Positions 10,584 through 19,497 are shown, counted from the stretch's first letter. The stretch is 64,000 nt of DNA from Pseudomonadales bacterium (GCA_028285415.1 JANQPF010000023.1:1-64000); one strand, 5' to 3'. Program-made: numbers and translations. Notes: generated from the sequence alone by a model not told the origin.

Positions 10584-12680
10584 TTATCCAGGCATGACAA
10601 ACGGTTCCGGATCGAGAAAGCGGGTGAGCACGTTCTCAGTCAGCCGCGCAATCTCGTTGTCGTACTGGTTGTGCGCGAGCGATCCCGCATAGGATATTGA
10701 ACCGGTACTGAACACCGCCCCACCGCCGGGCACTTCGAAAAACACCATATCCGCTCTGACCTTGGGATCGTTGCCGAGCGGCTGGGTCATGTGGAATTCT
10801 TCCTTCACGCGCAGCATTCCAGGCCGATGGTTTTCCGACGAGGCGAGAACCACAGCATGTCGGGGAGAACCGAGACTGATATCCCAGCGATCAATTTCTT
10901 CGCCCGCGGCACCACCACCCTGATTTCCGAAGCTGCCCCACACCTCCCCGGCGTCTATGCCGTCGACAATGAAGCCAACGCGGGGGTCAAGCGCGCCTTC
11001 CTGCACCCGATAGTACGTGCCCCCGTCGAACCCCTGAGCGGCAAAGCCGATGCCTACCAATTCGTTCGGCGGTTTGCCGAGACGCCGCCACAGCCCGCCG
11101 TATTCTCCGCTGAACTGGTGATAGTACTCACCCGGCTCGGCCATCCACGCCCGGGTTCCGTCCTCCGCACGCCGCACTTCGATGACACCCGGATTTTCCG
11201 GGTCGTGGGCAATACGCCAGTAAAACCCGTTGCCGCCCATGTACATGAGGCGGCCGCCTGCGCCGAGCCAGGCGGAGAGGCCATCGCGCATGCTGGACGA
11301 ATAGTATTCGGGGTGAGTCCCCGTGATGACAACCCGGTAACCTTCCAGCGCTTTGGCCCCTTCCAAGTGCAGATCTTCGTCGGTCATCACATCGAACGGG
11401 ATGTCACGCTGATGCAGCCAGGCGGTAATGTGGGTATCGGCATTGAATGCCCAGGTCCCGGTGCGCGGCTTCATGTTGAGGATGGGGCGCAGCCGCGACG
11501 AAAAGTGAACGCCGCTGCCATCGCGATGGTACTCATACAAAGAAAACCCGACGTCTTCGTGAGCGTATAGAAAAGCGTCGTTGGCATGATGAAAACGCGG
11601 CTCGCCAAATATGCCGCCGGTAAACTGCAGGCGTTGGTTGGCATAAGCCAGGTACGATGCGGTAGGCACCAGATAAAGTACGTCAGCCCCACGCTTGCCT
11701 GCGGGGGCCCGGACAAAAAACGGGATGTAGTCTTCCGACTCGCCTTGCACGACTTTGCAGGCGTACTGTCCGCTGGCGAGATCATCCGGTGCTTGCCAGA
11801 CGAAGCTGTCGTGCCAGCCGGCATCCGTCAAATCGTCTTCATGAAAGTGAATCGCAGCGTAGTGGTCGGGGGCGGCGTGATAACTTTGCGCCGCGCCGTC
11901 CCACAGGCGTCCTTTTACGGCCCGCGTTGGAGTCTGGTAGAGCACACCATCCCGGGCGTTACCGCTGACGTCGACAATGCGCGAGCTGTCGACGCCTTGC
12001 GCAAAATCCCAGGCTGCCAGCACGCGGCCACGGCGCGTGAGCACCGGCGCTTCCAGACGGCCATTGAAGCACTTGTCTCCGGATGCCATGGCCGCAAACT
12101 GCCATGCGCCGGCCCCCAGGGAAACCGCCTTGTCGATCTGTTCATATCCGCTGCCGGCGCTTTCGGCAACGCCACCCGGACTCTGCTCCACGAGGAGAGA
12201 GAGCGCTGCGCCAAAGGTCAGGCGCAGATGAAGCCAGCGCTTTTCCACGAGATCGAGCGCCACGCGCACCCTGCCGTGGTCGTTCGCGGCCGTGACGCCC
12301 GCCTCGTCCAGCAGAATCTCGAGATCGCCTAGGCTGGCGACACACTGCGGCGTCGCCCGCAGGAGGGTTGGATAGACCCAGATTTCGAACACACCCTCAT
12401 CCACTTCGGGCATGTCTTCGATGCGTGCATAAGAGCCCGGTGCAAGCGGTTGATGATCAACGTCCACCACCCCGGCATGAGGCTCACCCAACGGCCTTTC
12501 GATGAAGCCCGTCCCGTGCGGTCGATCGTCACCGCTGATCAGCTCGACAATTGACCACTCTGCCGGACCGGGTCGGAAGCTCGACAGCTTGAAGGCGACG
12601 TCTTCGCCCGCGCGCAGCGACAGCGGTACGCAGTAGCCGACGACGTCTTTAACAAAGTCTCCAGGCAGCTCGTGGCTCAT
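10584..12680 (-). CDS. N,N-dimethylformamidase large-subunit-like protein
   Basis: 698 residues. Seen: N-terminal beta-rich part, a LamG-like jelly roll (about 200-300, AAWDFAQGVDSSRIVDVSGN), then the catalytic domain with YLVPTASYLAYANQ (336-349) and GTHPEYYS (454-461) with an His-x-Glu pair (His456, Glu458). Known: this is the layout of the DMFase beta subunit, whose mononuclear iron is held by a Tyr and an HxE pair; the family hydrolyses N-substituted amides. Odd: the small alpha subunit gene normally beside it is not visible. Inferred: amide hydrolase of an unknown natural substrate, last gene of the MFS-TauD-amidase operon, with an ATGA overlap upstream. Confidence 0.82.
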   Translation of the reverse strand: MSHELPGDFVKDVVGYCVPLSLRAGEDVAFKLSSFRPGPAEWSIVELISGDDRPHGTGFIERPLGEPHAGVVDVDHQPLAPGSYARIEDMPEVDEGVFEIWVYPTLLRATPQCVASLGDLEILLDEAGVTAANDHGRVRVALDLVEKRWLHLRLTFGAALSLLVEQSPGGVAESAGSGYEQIDKAVSLGAGAWQFAAMASGDKCFNGRLEAPVLTRRGRVLAAWDFAQGVDSSRIVDVSGNARDGVLYQTPTRAVKGRLWDGAAQSYHAAPDHYAAIHFHEDDLTDAGWHDSFVWQAPDDLASGQYACKVVQGESEDYIPFFVRAPAGKRGADVLYLVPTASYLAYANQRLQFTGGIFGEPRFHHANDAFLYAHEDVGFSLYEYHRDGSGVHFSSRLRPILNMKPRTGTWAFNADTHITAWLHQRDIPFDVMTDEDLHLEGAKALEGYRVVITGTHPEYYSSSMRDGLSAWLGAGGRLMYMGGNGFYWRIAHDPENPGVIEVRRAEDGTRAWMAEPGEYYHQFSGEYGGLWRRLGKPPNELVGIGFAAQGFDGGTYYRVQEGALDPRVGFIVDGIDAGEVWGSFGNQGGGAAGEEIDRWDISLGSPRHAVVLASSENHRPGMLRVKEEFHMTQPLGNDPKVRADMVFFEVPGGGAVFSTGSISYAGSLAHNQYDNEIARLTENVLTRFLDPEPFVMPG

Positions 12681-13522
12681 GCGGCGACGGGTGTTCCCTC
12701 CAGGGTGATCCGGTGCATCAACCGGCGCTCACCGTGATAGTCATTGACCGCCCAGTGCCAGGTGGCCCGGTTGTCCCAGAACGCCAGGGTGCCGGGCTCC
12801 CAGCGCAGTCGATAGGTGTGCTGAGGCAGGCCGATGTGGCGGTAGAGAAAGTGCAGCAGCGGTTCCGATTCTTCAGCGGTCCAGCCGTCGAACCGCACGG
12901 TAAATCCGGGATTCACATAGAGCGACTTGCGCCCCGACAGCGGATGCGTGATGACAACCGGGTGCAGTGCATCCTGCGTGGCGGCTTCCTGATTGCCGAG
13001 ACGCTCAGCCAGATCCGCCGGACGATTCGCCTCCGCGCCAAACACGTGACGCGATGAGTGCCAGGCGCGCAGGCTCTCCAACGTCTCCTTGAGTCCGTCG
13101 GACAAACTGTCATACGCCGCACAGGTGCTGGCGAACAGCGTGTCGCCACCGACCGGGGGCGTTTCCAGTGCCAGCAGCATCGAGCCCAGCGCGGGAATCT
13201 GGTCGTAAGAATGGTCAGTGTGCCAGCCGCCGCCGACGTTGGACGTCTGGTCCGGCTCCTTGAGCACCATGGCAATCTGCGGATGCTCAGGCACGGCTGC
13301 GAAAAACCGGTTGACGTTGATCTCGCCCCATCGCTCTGCGAGCGCAATGTGCGCCTCGGGCGACAAGGACTGGTCGCGGAAGAAGAGGACCGAATAGGCG
13401 GCAAACGCATCACGCAGTTCTGCAAGCGTCTCGTCATCGAAGCTTGCGAGATCAACACCCTGGACAAACGCGCCGAGTGCCCCGGTGGGTTCGATAGTGA
13501 TCCTGCTGAAGTGTCCGCTCAT
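12677..13522 (-). CDS. TauD/TfdA family Fe(II)/2-oxoglutarate dioxygenase
   Basis: 281 residues from the ATG at 13522. Seen: His101-x-Asp103 in GWHTDHS, distal His256 in DNRATWHWA and the 2-oxoglutarate arginine in ERRLMHRITLEG. Known: TauD/TfdA enzymes hydroxylate a substrate carbon next to sulfonate, ether or amine groups, often causing its cleavage. Inferred: acts before or after the dimethylformamidase-like enzyme with which it overlaps by four bases; an N-alkyl or C-O bond is the likely target. It differs clearly from the second TauD protein at 25138-25983. Confidence 0.88.
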   Translation of the reverse strand: MSGHFSRITIEPTGALGAFVQGVDLASFDDETLAELRDAFAAYSVLFFRDQSLSPEAHIALAERWGEINVNRFFAAVPEHPQIAMVLKEPDQTSNVGGGWHTDHSYDQIPALGSMLLALETPPVGGDTLFASTCAAYDSLSDGLKETLESLRAWHSSRHVFGAEANRPADLAERLGNQEAATQDALHPVVITHPLSGRKSLYVNPGFTVRFDGWTAEESEPLLHFLYRHIGLPQHTYRLRWEPGTLAFWDNRATWHWAVNDYHGERRLMHRITLEGTPVAA

Positions 13523-13544
13523 GTTGCTCTCCCAATCCGTGCCC

Positions 13545-14828
13545 TCAAGATGGTATGTCAGCGCGCTCCCGCTGCGCAACGCGAGCAGGCCGCGGAGGCG
13601 GCACGAGAAAGATCAGGACGCCCGACAGAATGTTCAGCGTCGCCACCACAAGCAGCGCGCCGTCATAGGTGGCGTGCAGGTCGTGGTAGTAGGACACGAG
13701 CCACGGCGCAACCGCGCCGAAGGCCAGCGCCACCGGCAGGCCCGCACCGCGAATGGCGCCAATGTGGCGGCGGCCGAAAAACGAGGCCCAGATGACCTCC
13801 TGCATGGGAATCATGCCGCCCCAGCCGAGACCCAGGATCACGTAGGCAAGGTAGATCCAGAAGAGCTGTTCCGCCTGCACGGCAAACACAATCAACACCA
13901 GCGCAAGGCCGGTCACCGACGCCGAGATCGCCGCCAGCGGTTTGGCCGGCGAACGGTCGATCAGATACCCCCAGACAGGCTTCGACACCATCGCTGGAAT
14001 CGACGCGATCAGCATCGCAAGGGCCGCCTGGTTGCGTGTCAATCCGGAGTCCGTGAGGTACGGCACGGTGTGCAGGAGTAGCACCACAATATTGATGGTA
14101 AAGAGGCCAAACGCGACGACCAGCGCATAGAACGACACCGTGCGGAGCGCTTCGCCGCGGGTATATGCACCCTCATCCTCAGCCCGGGCCCGCTCATTCG
14201 CTCCATCGGCAATCTGGGCGGCGCTGAGACCATCGGGATGCAGGCCATGATCTTCCGGCGCGCGCCGCATGAGAAGCGCAACCGGATACATCAGGAGCGC
14301 CGTGCCCGCACCCAGCCAGACCCAGGCCGGACGCCAGCCGATGGTATCGACCAGCCAGGTTGCGAGCGGCGTCAGCACCACACCACCAAAGGACACGCCC
14401 ATGGCGGCCCAGGCAATTGCCTTGCCGCGATTCAGCACAAACCATTTGGACAGCGTGACGTTCACCACGAGGTTGCCGAGCATCGCGCAGCCGACGGTCA
14501 AGAGCACGCCGTTCAAGAGCCACCACACCCAGAGGCTTTCCACCAGGCTGTGGAGAGCCAGCGTGATGGCAAGCACGGTTGTGCCCAGGAGCATAATGGG
14601 CCGCCCGCCGATACGGTCGACGCGGGCGCCGATGAACACACCCGCAAACGCCATCACGAGCTGGCTGATCGTGCGGGTCAGGGTGAAATCAGCCCGGCTC
14701 CAGCCGAGCTCGTCGATCATGGGCGTCATGAAAGAGCCCAGCACGTAGCTGTACATGCCGACGGCCACAAACTGGGCGAGGAACGCAACGCCGACCAGCC
14801 AGTAGCCATAGTAGATGCGGGTGTTCAA
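13545..14828 (-). CDS. MFS transporter (OFA/monocarboxylate-like)
   Basis: 427 residues from a TTG at 14828. Seen: twelve hydrophobic segments, first loop GYWLVGVAFLAQFVAVGMYS, GARVDRIGGRP between helices 2 and 3, and a cytoplasmic central loop (PEDHGLHPDG). Known: these match the oxalate/formate-monocarboxylate branch of the major facilitator superfamily. Inferred: inner-membrane uptake of the acidic substrate degraded by the TauD and amidase gene products that follow. It is divergent from the amidohydrolase gene; the 55-base gap must carry both promoters. Confidence 0.87.
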   Translation of the reverse strand: MNTRIYYGYWLVGVAFLAQFVAVGMYSYVLGSFMTPMIDELGWSRADFTLTRTISQLVMAFAGVFIGARVDRIGGRPIMLLGTTVLAITLALHSLVESLWVWWLLNGVLLTVGCAMLGNLVVNVTLSKWFVLNRGKAIAWAAMGVSFGGVVLTPLATWLVDTIGWRPAWVWLGAGTALLMYPVALLMRRAPEDHGLHPDGLSAAQIADGANERARAEDEGAYTRGEALRTVSFYALVVAFGLFTINIVVLLLHTVPYLTDSGLTRNQAALAMLIASIPAMVSKPVWGYLIDRSPAKPLAAISASVTGLALVLIVFAVQAEQLFWIYLAYVILGLGWGGMIPMQEVIWASFFGRRHIGAIRGAGLPVALAFGAVAPWLVSYYHDLHATYDGALLVVATLNILSGVLIFLVPPPRPARVAQRERADIPS

Positions 14829-14883
14829 AGACAGCGGCTTGGGTTAAAACCGACAGTATACGCTGTTGCCGAAGGGAGCCTGC

Positions 14884-16518
14884 ATGCTGACGCTCTACCC
14901 TGCCCGATCCATCATCACCATGAATCCATCCGCGCCTCGTGCGGATGCCGTGCTGGTGCGGGACGGCCGGATCGTCGAAGTCGGCCGGCAGGACCAGATG
15001 CAGCCCTGGCTCGACTACGATGATCATACGGTAGACGATCGCTTCGTCGACAAGATCATCTGCCCCGGCTTCATCGACCCCCATCTGCATCCGTCCATGG
15101 CGGCGGTGCTGCTGCCTATGGAGTTCATCACGGCGATGCGCTGGAAACTGCCGTGGGGCACCGTCGAGCCGGTGACCACGACCGCGGGATTTGATTCGCG
15201 GATGGCGGCTTTGCACGCACACAAACCCGCTTCCGAGCCCCTTTTCATCTGGGGCTACCACCAGCTCTGGCACGGTGCCATGGAGCGTGCACGGATCAAC
15301 GCCGTCAGCGCAGACCGCCCGATGGTGGTCTGGCATCGGTCTTTTCACGAGCTCTACATGAACGACGCGGCGCTCGAGATGACCGGTATCAGCGCGGCGG
15401 ACATCAAGCCCGGCAGTCAGATCGACTATCCGGCCGGCCACTTCTTCGAGAATGGTCTGGGATTTGCCATCAGCCGGCTGAATCCGTGGATTCTTGCCAG
15501 CGAGAAATATGCGGCGGGACTCGAACGGCTGAAGCAGGTGGTCCACTACGGCGGCCATACCACCATTGGCGATCTCGCAACGGGGCTCTTCGACTTCGAG
15601 TCCGAAGCCGGTGCTCTGGCGGACCATCTGGAAGGCGATGATGTACCGTTCCGCACGCGTCTCGTGGCGCACGGCATGCGCCTGGCTGCCGGCGGTCGCA
15701 GCCTCGAGGAAGGAGTTGCCTTCGCAGATGCGCTGCCGGAGCGTAACAGCCACCGTCTACGGTTCGGCCGGCACATCAAGCTGTTCAGCGACGGCGCCTT
15801 TTTCAGCCAGCTGGCCCAGGTGCAGGCACCGGGCTACATCGACGGCCATCACGGCGAGTGGCTGATGCCGCCCGACATGCTGGAAGAATATGTGCGAGCG
15901 TACTGGCACGCTGGCTATCAGATTCACGTGCACGTGACGGGTGATCTCGGCTGCGAGCTCGCCCTCGACTGCCTGGAGAAGGTGCAGTCCGAAAAACCGC
16001 GCTTCAATCACGGCTTCACGCTCGAGCACTTCGGTTTCAGCACGCCCGAGCAGGTTCGCCGCATCAAAGCGCTCGGCGCACAGGTGTCCGCCAACGTCTA
16101 TTACCTGCACGAGCTGTCCGATATGTATGCCAATCAGGGCATCGGCTACGAGCGCGCCAGCCAGATGTCGCGCCTGAAAGCGTGCTTCGACGCCGGCATC
16201 AACACGACCCTGCACTCGGACTTCACCATGGCTCCGGCAGAGCCGTTGAACAGCGCCTGGGTGGCGGTCAACCGCATCAACCATGCCGGCGACGTCATGG
16301 GCGAGCACGAAAGGCTGACCGCCGAACAAGCGCTGCAGGCCATCACCATCAACGCGGCGCACACGCTCGGCATGGCGGACATCACCGGCAGCATCCGCGC
16401 CGGCAAGTACGCGGACTTCAGCATCCTCGAGGAGGATCCCCTCACCTGCAGTCCGACGGAGCTTAGAGATATCCCAATTCACGCGACGATGTTCGAAGGC
16501 AGGGTGTTCGCGCTATGA
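14884..16518 (+). CDS. YtcJ-like metal-dependent amidohydrolase
   Basis: 544 residues from the ATG at 14884, which has GAAGGGAG before it; an upstream TTG at 14866 would add six residues and overlap that site. Seen: PGFIDPHLHPSM with the first metal ligands, HVHVTGD, TLEHFGF and LHSDFTMAP with later ones, and a C-terminal beta strip GSIRAGKYADFSIL. Known: Amidohydro_3 (YtcJ/N-acyl-aminoacylase-like) TIM-barrel hydrolases with one or two Zn or Fe. Inferred: hydrolysis of an amide in the same catabolic locus as the divergent operon. The overlap with a CobW-type gene suggests its metal is delivered by that protein. Confidence 0.87.
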   Translation: MLTLYPARSIITMNPSAPRADAVLVRDGRIVEVGRQDQMQPWLDYDDHTVDDRFVDKIICPGFIDPHLHPSMAAVLLPMEFITAMRWKLPWGTVEPVTTTAGFDSRMAALHAHKPASEPLFIWGYHQLWHGAMERARINAVSADRPMVVWHRSFHELYMNDAALEMTGISAADIKPGSQIDYPAGHFFENGLGFAISRLNPWILASEKYAAGLERLKQVVHYGGHTTIGDLATGLFDFESEAGALADHLEGDDVPFRTRLVAHGMRLAAGGRSLEEGVAFADALPERNSHRLRFGRHIKLFSDGAFFSQLAQVQAPGYIDGHHGEWLMPPDMLEEYVRAYWHAGYQIHVHVTGDLGCELALDCLEKVQSEKPRFNHGFTLEHFGFSTPEQVRRIKALGAQVSANVYYLHELSDMYANQGIGYERASQMSRLKACFDAGINTTLHSDFTMAPAEPLNSAWVAVNRINHAGDVMGEHERLTAEQALQAITINAAHTLGMADITGSIRAGKYADFSILEEDPLTCSPTELRDIPIHATMFEGRVFAL

Positions 16519-17375
16519 CAATCCCCGTCACGATCATCGGCGGGTATCTCGGCGCCGGTAAGACCACGCTGATCAATCGTCTATTGGCAGAACGCAAGCC
16601 TGCTGGCATTGCAGTCATGGTCAACGACTTCGGCGCCATCAACATTGACGCTGAGCTCCTGCGCGAAAGCGCCGACGGGCGCATCAGGAGCTTTGCCAAC
16701 GGCTGCATCTGCTGTTCGATTGGTGAGGATTTCGGCGCGGCTCTGGATGCTTTGCGCGTAGAATCCAGGTCCATCGAACGGGTGCTCGTCGAAGCCAGCG
16801 GCGTTGCCACCCCCGCCAATCTCAAACGCCAGTGCCGCGCACCCGGATTCCACCCCCACGGCTGTGTGGTGGTGGTCGATGCGGAATATCATGGGCGAAA
16901 GTTGCAGGACAAATACGTGGGTGCGCTGCTCGAGCAGCAGATACGTGAGGCGGACTGGCTGTATCTCAACCGCACGGAGCACGGCATCAATCTTGTGGAC
17001 GCCCTGCAACCGCGCCTCACGCTGGATGAGTTGGTTCACCTCGACGAATCCCTCCCTGGATCTGCCCCCGCGAAAGAAACCAGCCAAACGACCCTAGCAT
17101 TCGCCAGCGTCAGCGTGCGGCAGCACCAGACTGTCGAAAAACGCACGCTGACCCGCTTGCTCAGTGAGCTACCCGACTGGATTGAGCGGGCGAAAGGATT
17201 CGTGCGAACGCCAGACAGAACGTTACTTGTGCAACATAGTGGGGGCCGTTTCGACATCGCTCCGATTGATACGAAAGCTGAGCCGGTGCTGGTGTTCATT
17301 GTCCCTGCGAACTTCGAGATTGCGTTGCGCAAGACGCTCAAAGGCTGGCACAGCTGGTGCCTGGATACGCCATAA
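16515..17375 (+). CDS. CobW/COG0523-type GTP-dependent metallochaperone
   Basis: 286 residues; its ATG overlaps the previous stop (ATGA). Seen: Walker A GGYLGAGKTT (9-18), metal-binding CICC (64-67) inside NGCICCSIG, Walker B VLVEASGVATP, and NRTE in the place of the NKxD guanine motif, plus a C-terminal CobW_C-like region ending LKGWHSWC. Known: COG0523 proteins insert Zn, Co or Fe into target enzymes. Odd: the NRTE replacement may change nucleotide preference. Inferred: dedicated chaperone for the overlapping amidohydrolase. Confidence 0.86.
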   Translation: MTIPVTIIGGYLGAGKTTLINRLLAERKPAGIAVMVNDFGAINIDAELLRESADGRIRSFANGCICCSIGEDFGAALDALRVESRSIERVLVEASGVATPANLKRQCRAPGFHPHGCVVVVDAEYHGRKLQDKYVGALLEQQIREADWLYLNRTEHGINLVDALQPRLTLDELVHLDESLPGSAPAKETSQTTLAFASVSVRQHQTVEKRTLTRLLSELPDWIERAKGFVRTPDRTLLVQHSGGRFDIAPIDTKAEPVLVFIVPANFEIALRKTLKGWHSWCLDTP

Positions 17376-17490
17376 TTTTCCGCCGGATTTTCCCGCCCGC
17401 CAAAATGTCTCCCTGCCGCGCCGTTTTTTTCGACGATTGCGGCGTGGCCAATCTGCACAAGAAGCTATGAAATTAGGGAGATATATTCCA

Positions 17491-17521
17491 TAACTATCTG
17501 TTTTTATTAATTTTATAGTTA
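17491..17521. promoter_or_regulatory. Inverted repeat upstream of sigma-54 promoter
   Basis: TAACTAT at 17491-17497 and ATAGTTA at 17515-17521 form a perfect 7-bp inverted repeat around a T-rich 17-base centre, in the only markedly AT-rich stretch of the gap. It ends 12 bases before the sigma-54 element. It could be an activator or IHF-type site, but it is closer than classical enhancers. Confidence 0.3.
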
Positions 17522-17533
17522 GAATTGTCCGCC

Positions 17534-17549
17534 TGGCACGGCGCTTGCT
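17534..17549 (+). promoter_or_regulatory. Sigma-54 (RpoN) promoter of the subtilase gene
   Basis: TGGCACGGCGCTTGCT matches the -24/-12 consensus TGGCAC-N5-TTGC at every position. The start of transcription would fall near 17560, leaving a leader of about 24 bases before the ATG at 17584. Known: such promoters need RpoN and an AAA+ activator; none is encoded in the window. Inferred: the protease is turned on by nitrogen or surface/motility signals. Confidence 0.8.
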
Positions 17550-17583
17550 GTATTACCGGCAACACCAACATTCGGAACGACCC

Positions 17584-19497
17584 ATGCTGGGCAAGAAAAC
17601 GATACTGACACTCCTGATGGCATGCTGCACCACACTTGCCTGGGCATCACCGACAAACCCGGAGACCACCACCAGGGTCATCGTGCAGGCAAATTCTGCC
17701 GAGGCGGCCCTCCAGGCGGTGCAAAGCACCGGCGGTAAAGTCGAGCGTTTGCTCGGGATCATCAACGCCGTCAGCGCAGACCTCTCGGACGATCAGCGTA
17801 CCCTCCTGACGAAGATGGCGGGTATCAGAGTCATCGAGGACGCCAACGTCAAGATCAACGGGCGTGATGACGACGATGAAGACGACGACGAGAAGGAGGA
17901 CAAAAAGAAAAAGAAAAAGAAGAAGGAAAAGAAGAACAAAGAAAAGAAATCCAAAGACAAAAAGAACAAAGACAACAAGGACAAAGGGAAAGATAAGCGC
18001 AGCGAGCGCGAAGCGCGCGATGACGACGACGAGCGTGATGATCACGACGAGCGTGATGATGACGACAAGCGTGAAGACACCGACGAACGCAACGTCACAG
18101 ACGTCAAGAACGAAAGTAACAACACCGTCTTTTCCGGCCTCCGGGCGCTCTTCGACGCCGTGAGCACGGACGATGTCCCGCCCGTCGCCTTTCCTGGTCT
18201 GATTGGGGCGGACCAGGTCCACGACGCCGGTATCAGCGGTAACGGCGTTACCGTCGCCGTGCTCGACACCGGGTTCGACATCATTGATGGACTGGAACGC
18301 AAAGCCGAAGGCGGATGGCGCTCAATCCACGGCTACGACAGCATCAACGATTCCATCTGGACCGCGTGGCGTGATCCCAACGGCCACGGCACCCACGTCA
18401 GCTCCATCATCGTCAACAGCGATACCACCACCGAGGGCGGACCGACCGGAATCGCGCCAAATGCCAACCTCGTCTACGTCAAAGCGTTCGACCGGGAAGG
18501 TCGCGCGAGCTACGTCAGCGTCATCAGCGGACTAAACTGGATCCTTGAAAATAGAGAGCGGCTGGGCGTGCGCGTGCTGAATCTGTCATTCAGCGCAACA
18601 CCGCGCTCACACTACTGGGATGATCCGATCAATCAGGCGGTGATGCGCCTGTGGGACGCCGGCGTTGTCGTCGTAGCATCCGCCGGGAACAACGGCCCGG
18701 ATCCAATGACCATTGGCGTGCCCGGTAACAACCCCTACGTCATCACCGTAGGCGCCATGAGCGACAATTACACGGCCGACCCCAGTGACGATGTGTTGAC
18801 CTCATTCTCCTCCGCCGGCCCCACCCACGAAGGATTCATCAAACCGGAGATTGTTGCACCCGGCGGTCACATCAGAGCGGTCATGTTCGCCCTGACAGCC
18901 CAGATTGCCAGAGAGCACCCCCAATTCCAGATCAACGAAAACTACTTCGAGATGTCCGGCACCTCTCAGGCGGCGGCAGTCGTCAGCGGCGTGGTTGCCC
19001 TCATGCTCGAAGCAAAACCCTGGCTGACGCCGGATGACGTGAAGTGTCAGCTCATGGCTTCCGCCCGCCCGGCGCGCAGCGCCGACGGGAGCCTGGCTTA
19101 CTCCATCTTTCAGCAGGGCGCCGGCATGGTGGACGCGGTTGCCGCCATCGACAGCAACGAGCTTGCCTGCGCCAACCGGGGGTTGAACGTGCGTGCGGAT
19201 CTGGATGGCACCGCGCACTTTGCAGGACTTGCCAATCGAGATGCGGAGGGCAACTACTACGTGATGGGCCTCGACGGTTTCCTCTGGTCCAATGGCTTCC
19301 TCTGGTCCAACGGCTTCCTGTGGTCCAACAGCGCCATGGAGACGAACGGTTTCCTGTGGTCGAACGCCTTTCTCTGGTCCAACGCGTTCCTCTGGTCCAA
19401 CAGCCTCGAAACCGAAGGTTTCCTCTGGTCCAACGGTTTCCTCTGGAGTAACTCCGAGGTGGATACCAGCGTCAACCGCTGGGTTGACCAGGAATAA
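17584..19497 (+). CDS. secreted S8 subtilisin-like protease with charged linker and FLWSN repeats
   Basis: 637 residues from the ATG at 17584. Seen: signal peptide (1-21, ending LAWA), I9-like propeptide (29-88), an extreme Lys/Asp/Glu linker (95-170), catalytic domain with Asp228 (AVLDTG), His268 (NGHGTH), oxyanion Asn in SAGNNGP and Ser461 (SGTSQAA), then eight FLWSN units at 565-623. Known: S8 proteases hydrolyse proteins outside the cell or at its surface; Trp-Ser/Asn-Asp tail repeats occur in other bacterial S8 proteins with unknown role. Inferred: exported protease, perhaps surface-bound via the repeats, under sigma-54 control. The linker is purine-only over long runs, unlike its neighbours. 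Confidence 0.92.
   Translation: MLGKKTILTLLMACCTTLAWASPTNPETTTRVIVQANSAEAALQAVQSTGGKVERLLGIINAVSADLSDDQRTLLTKMAGIRVIEDANVKINGRDDDDEDDDEKEDKKKKKKKKEKKNKEKKSKDKKNKDNKDKGKDKRSEREARDDDDERDDHDERDDDDKREDTDERNVTDVKNESNNTVFSGLRALFDAVSTDDVPPVAFPGLIGADQVHDAGISGNGVTVAVLDTGFDIIDGLERKAEGGWRSIHGYDSINDSIWTAWRDPNGHGTHVSSIIVNSDTTTEGGPTGIAPNANLVYVKAFDREGRASYVSVISGLNWILENRERLGVRVLNLSFSATPRSHYWDDPINQAVMRLWDAGVVVVASAGNNGPDPMTIGVPGNNPYVITVGAMSDNYTADPSDDVLTSFSSAGPTHEGFIKPEIVAPGGHIRAVMFALTAQIAREHPQFQINENYFEMSGTSQAAAVVSGVVALMLEAKPWLTPDDVKCQLMASARPARSADGSLAYSIFQQGAGMVDAVAAIDSNELACANRGLNVRADLDGTAHFAGLANRDAEGNYYVMGLDGFLWSNGFLWSNGFLWSNSAMETNGFLWSNAFLWSNAFLWSNSLETEGFLWSNGFLWSNSEVDTSVNRWVDQE
19276..19452 (+). repeat. 18-bp coding tandem repeats (FLWSN array)
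   Basis: Eight units of GGYTTCCTSTGGTCCAAY-type sequence encode (G/A)FLWSN, in runs of three, three and two separated by SAMETN and SLETE spacers. Units differ by few bases, showing recent duplication. They lie within the subtilase gene and keep its frame. Confidence 0.9.

Noticed and set aside
17415-17448. Terminator after the CobW-type gene
   Set aside because: A 9-bp stem with one mismatch exists but the T-run lies in its loop, not after it.
17647-18222. 191-codon hydrophobic open frame on the - strand
   Set aside because: Poly-Val/Leu/Phe translation is only the complement of the purine-rich Lys/Asp/Glu tract of the subtilase.
19276-19452. Possible CRISPR array
   Set aside because: The 18-base units are contiguous, in frame and coding, with no spacers of constant length.
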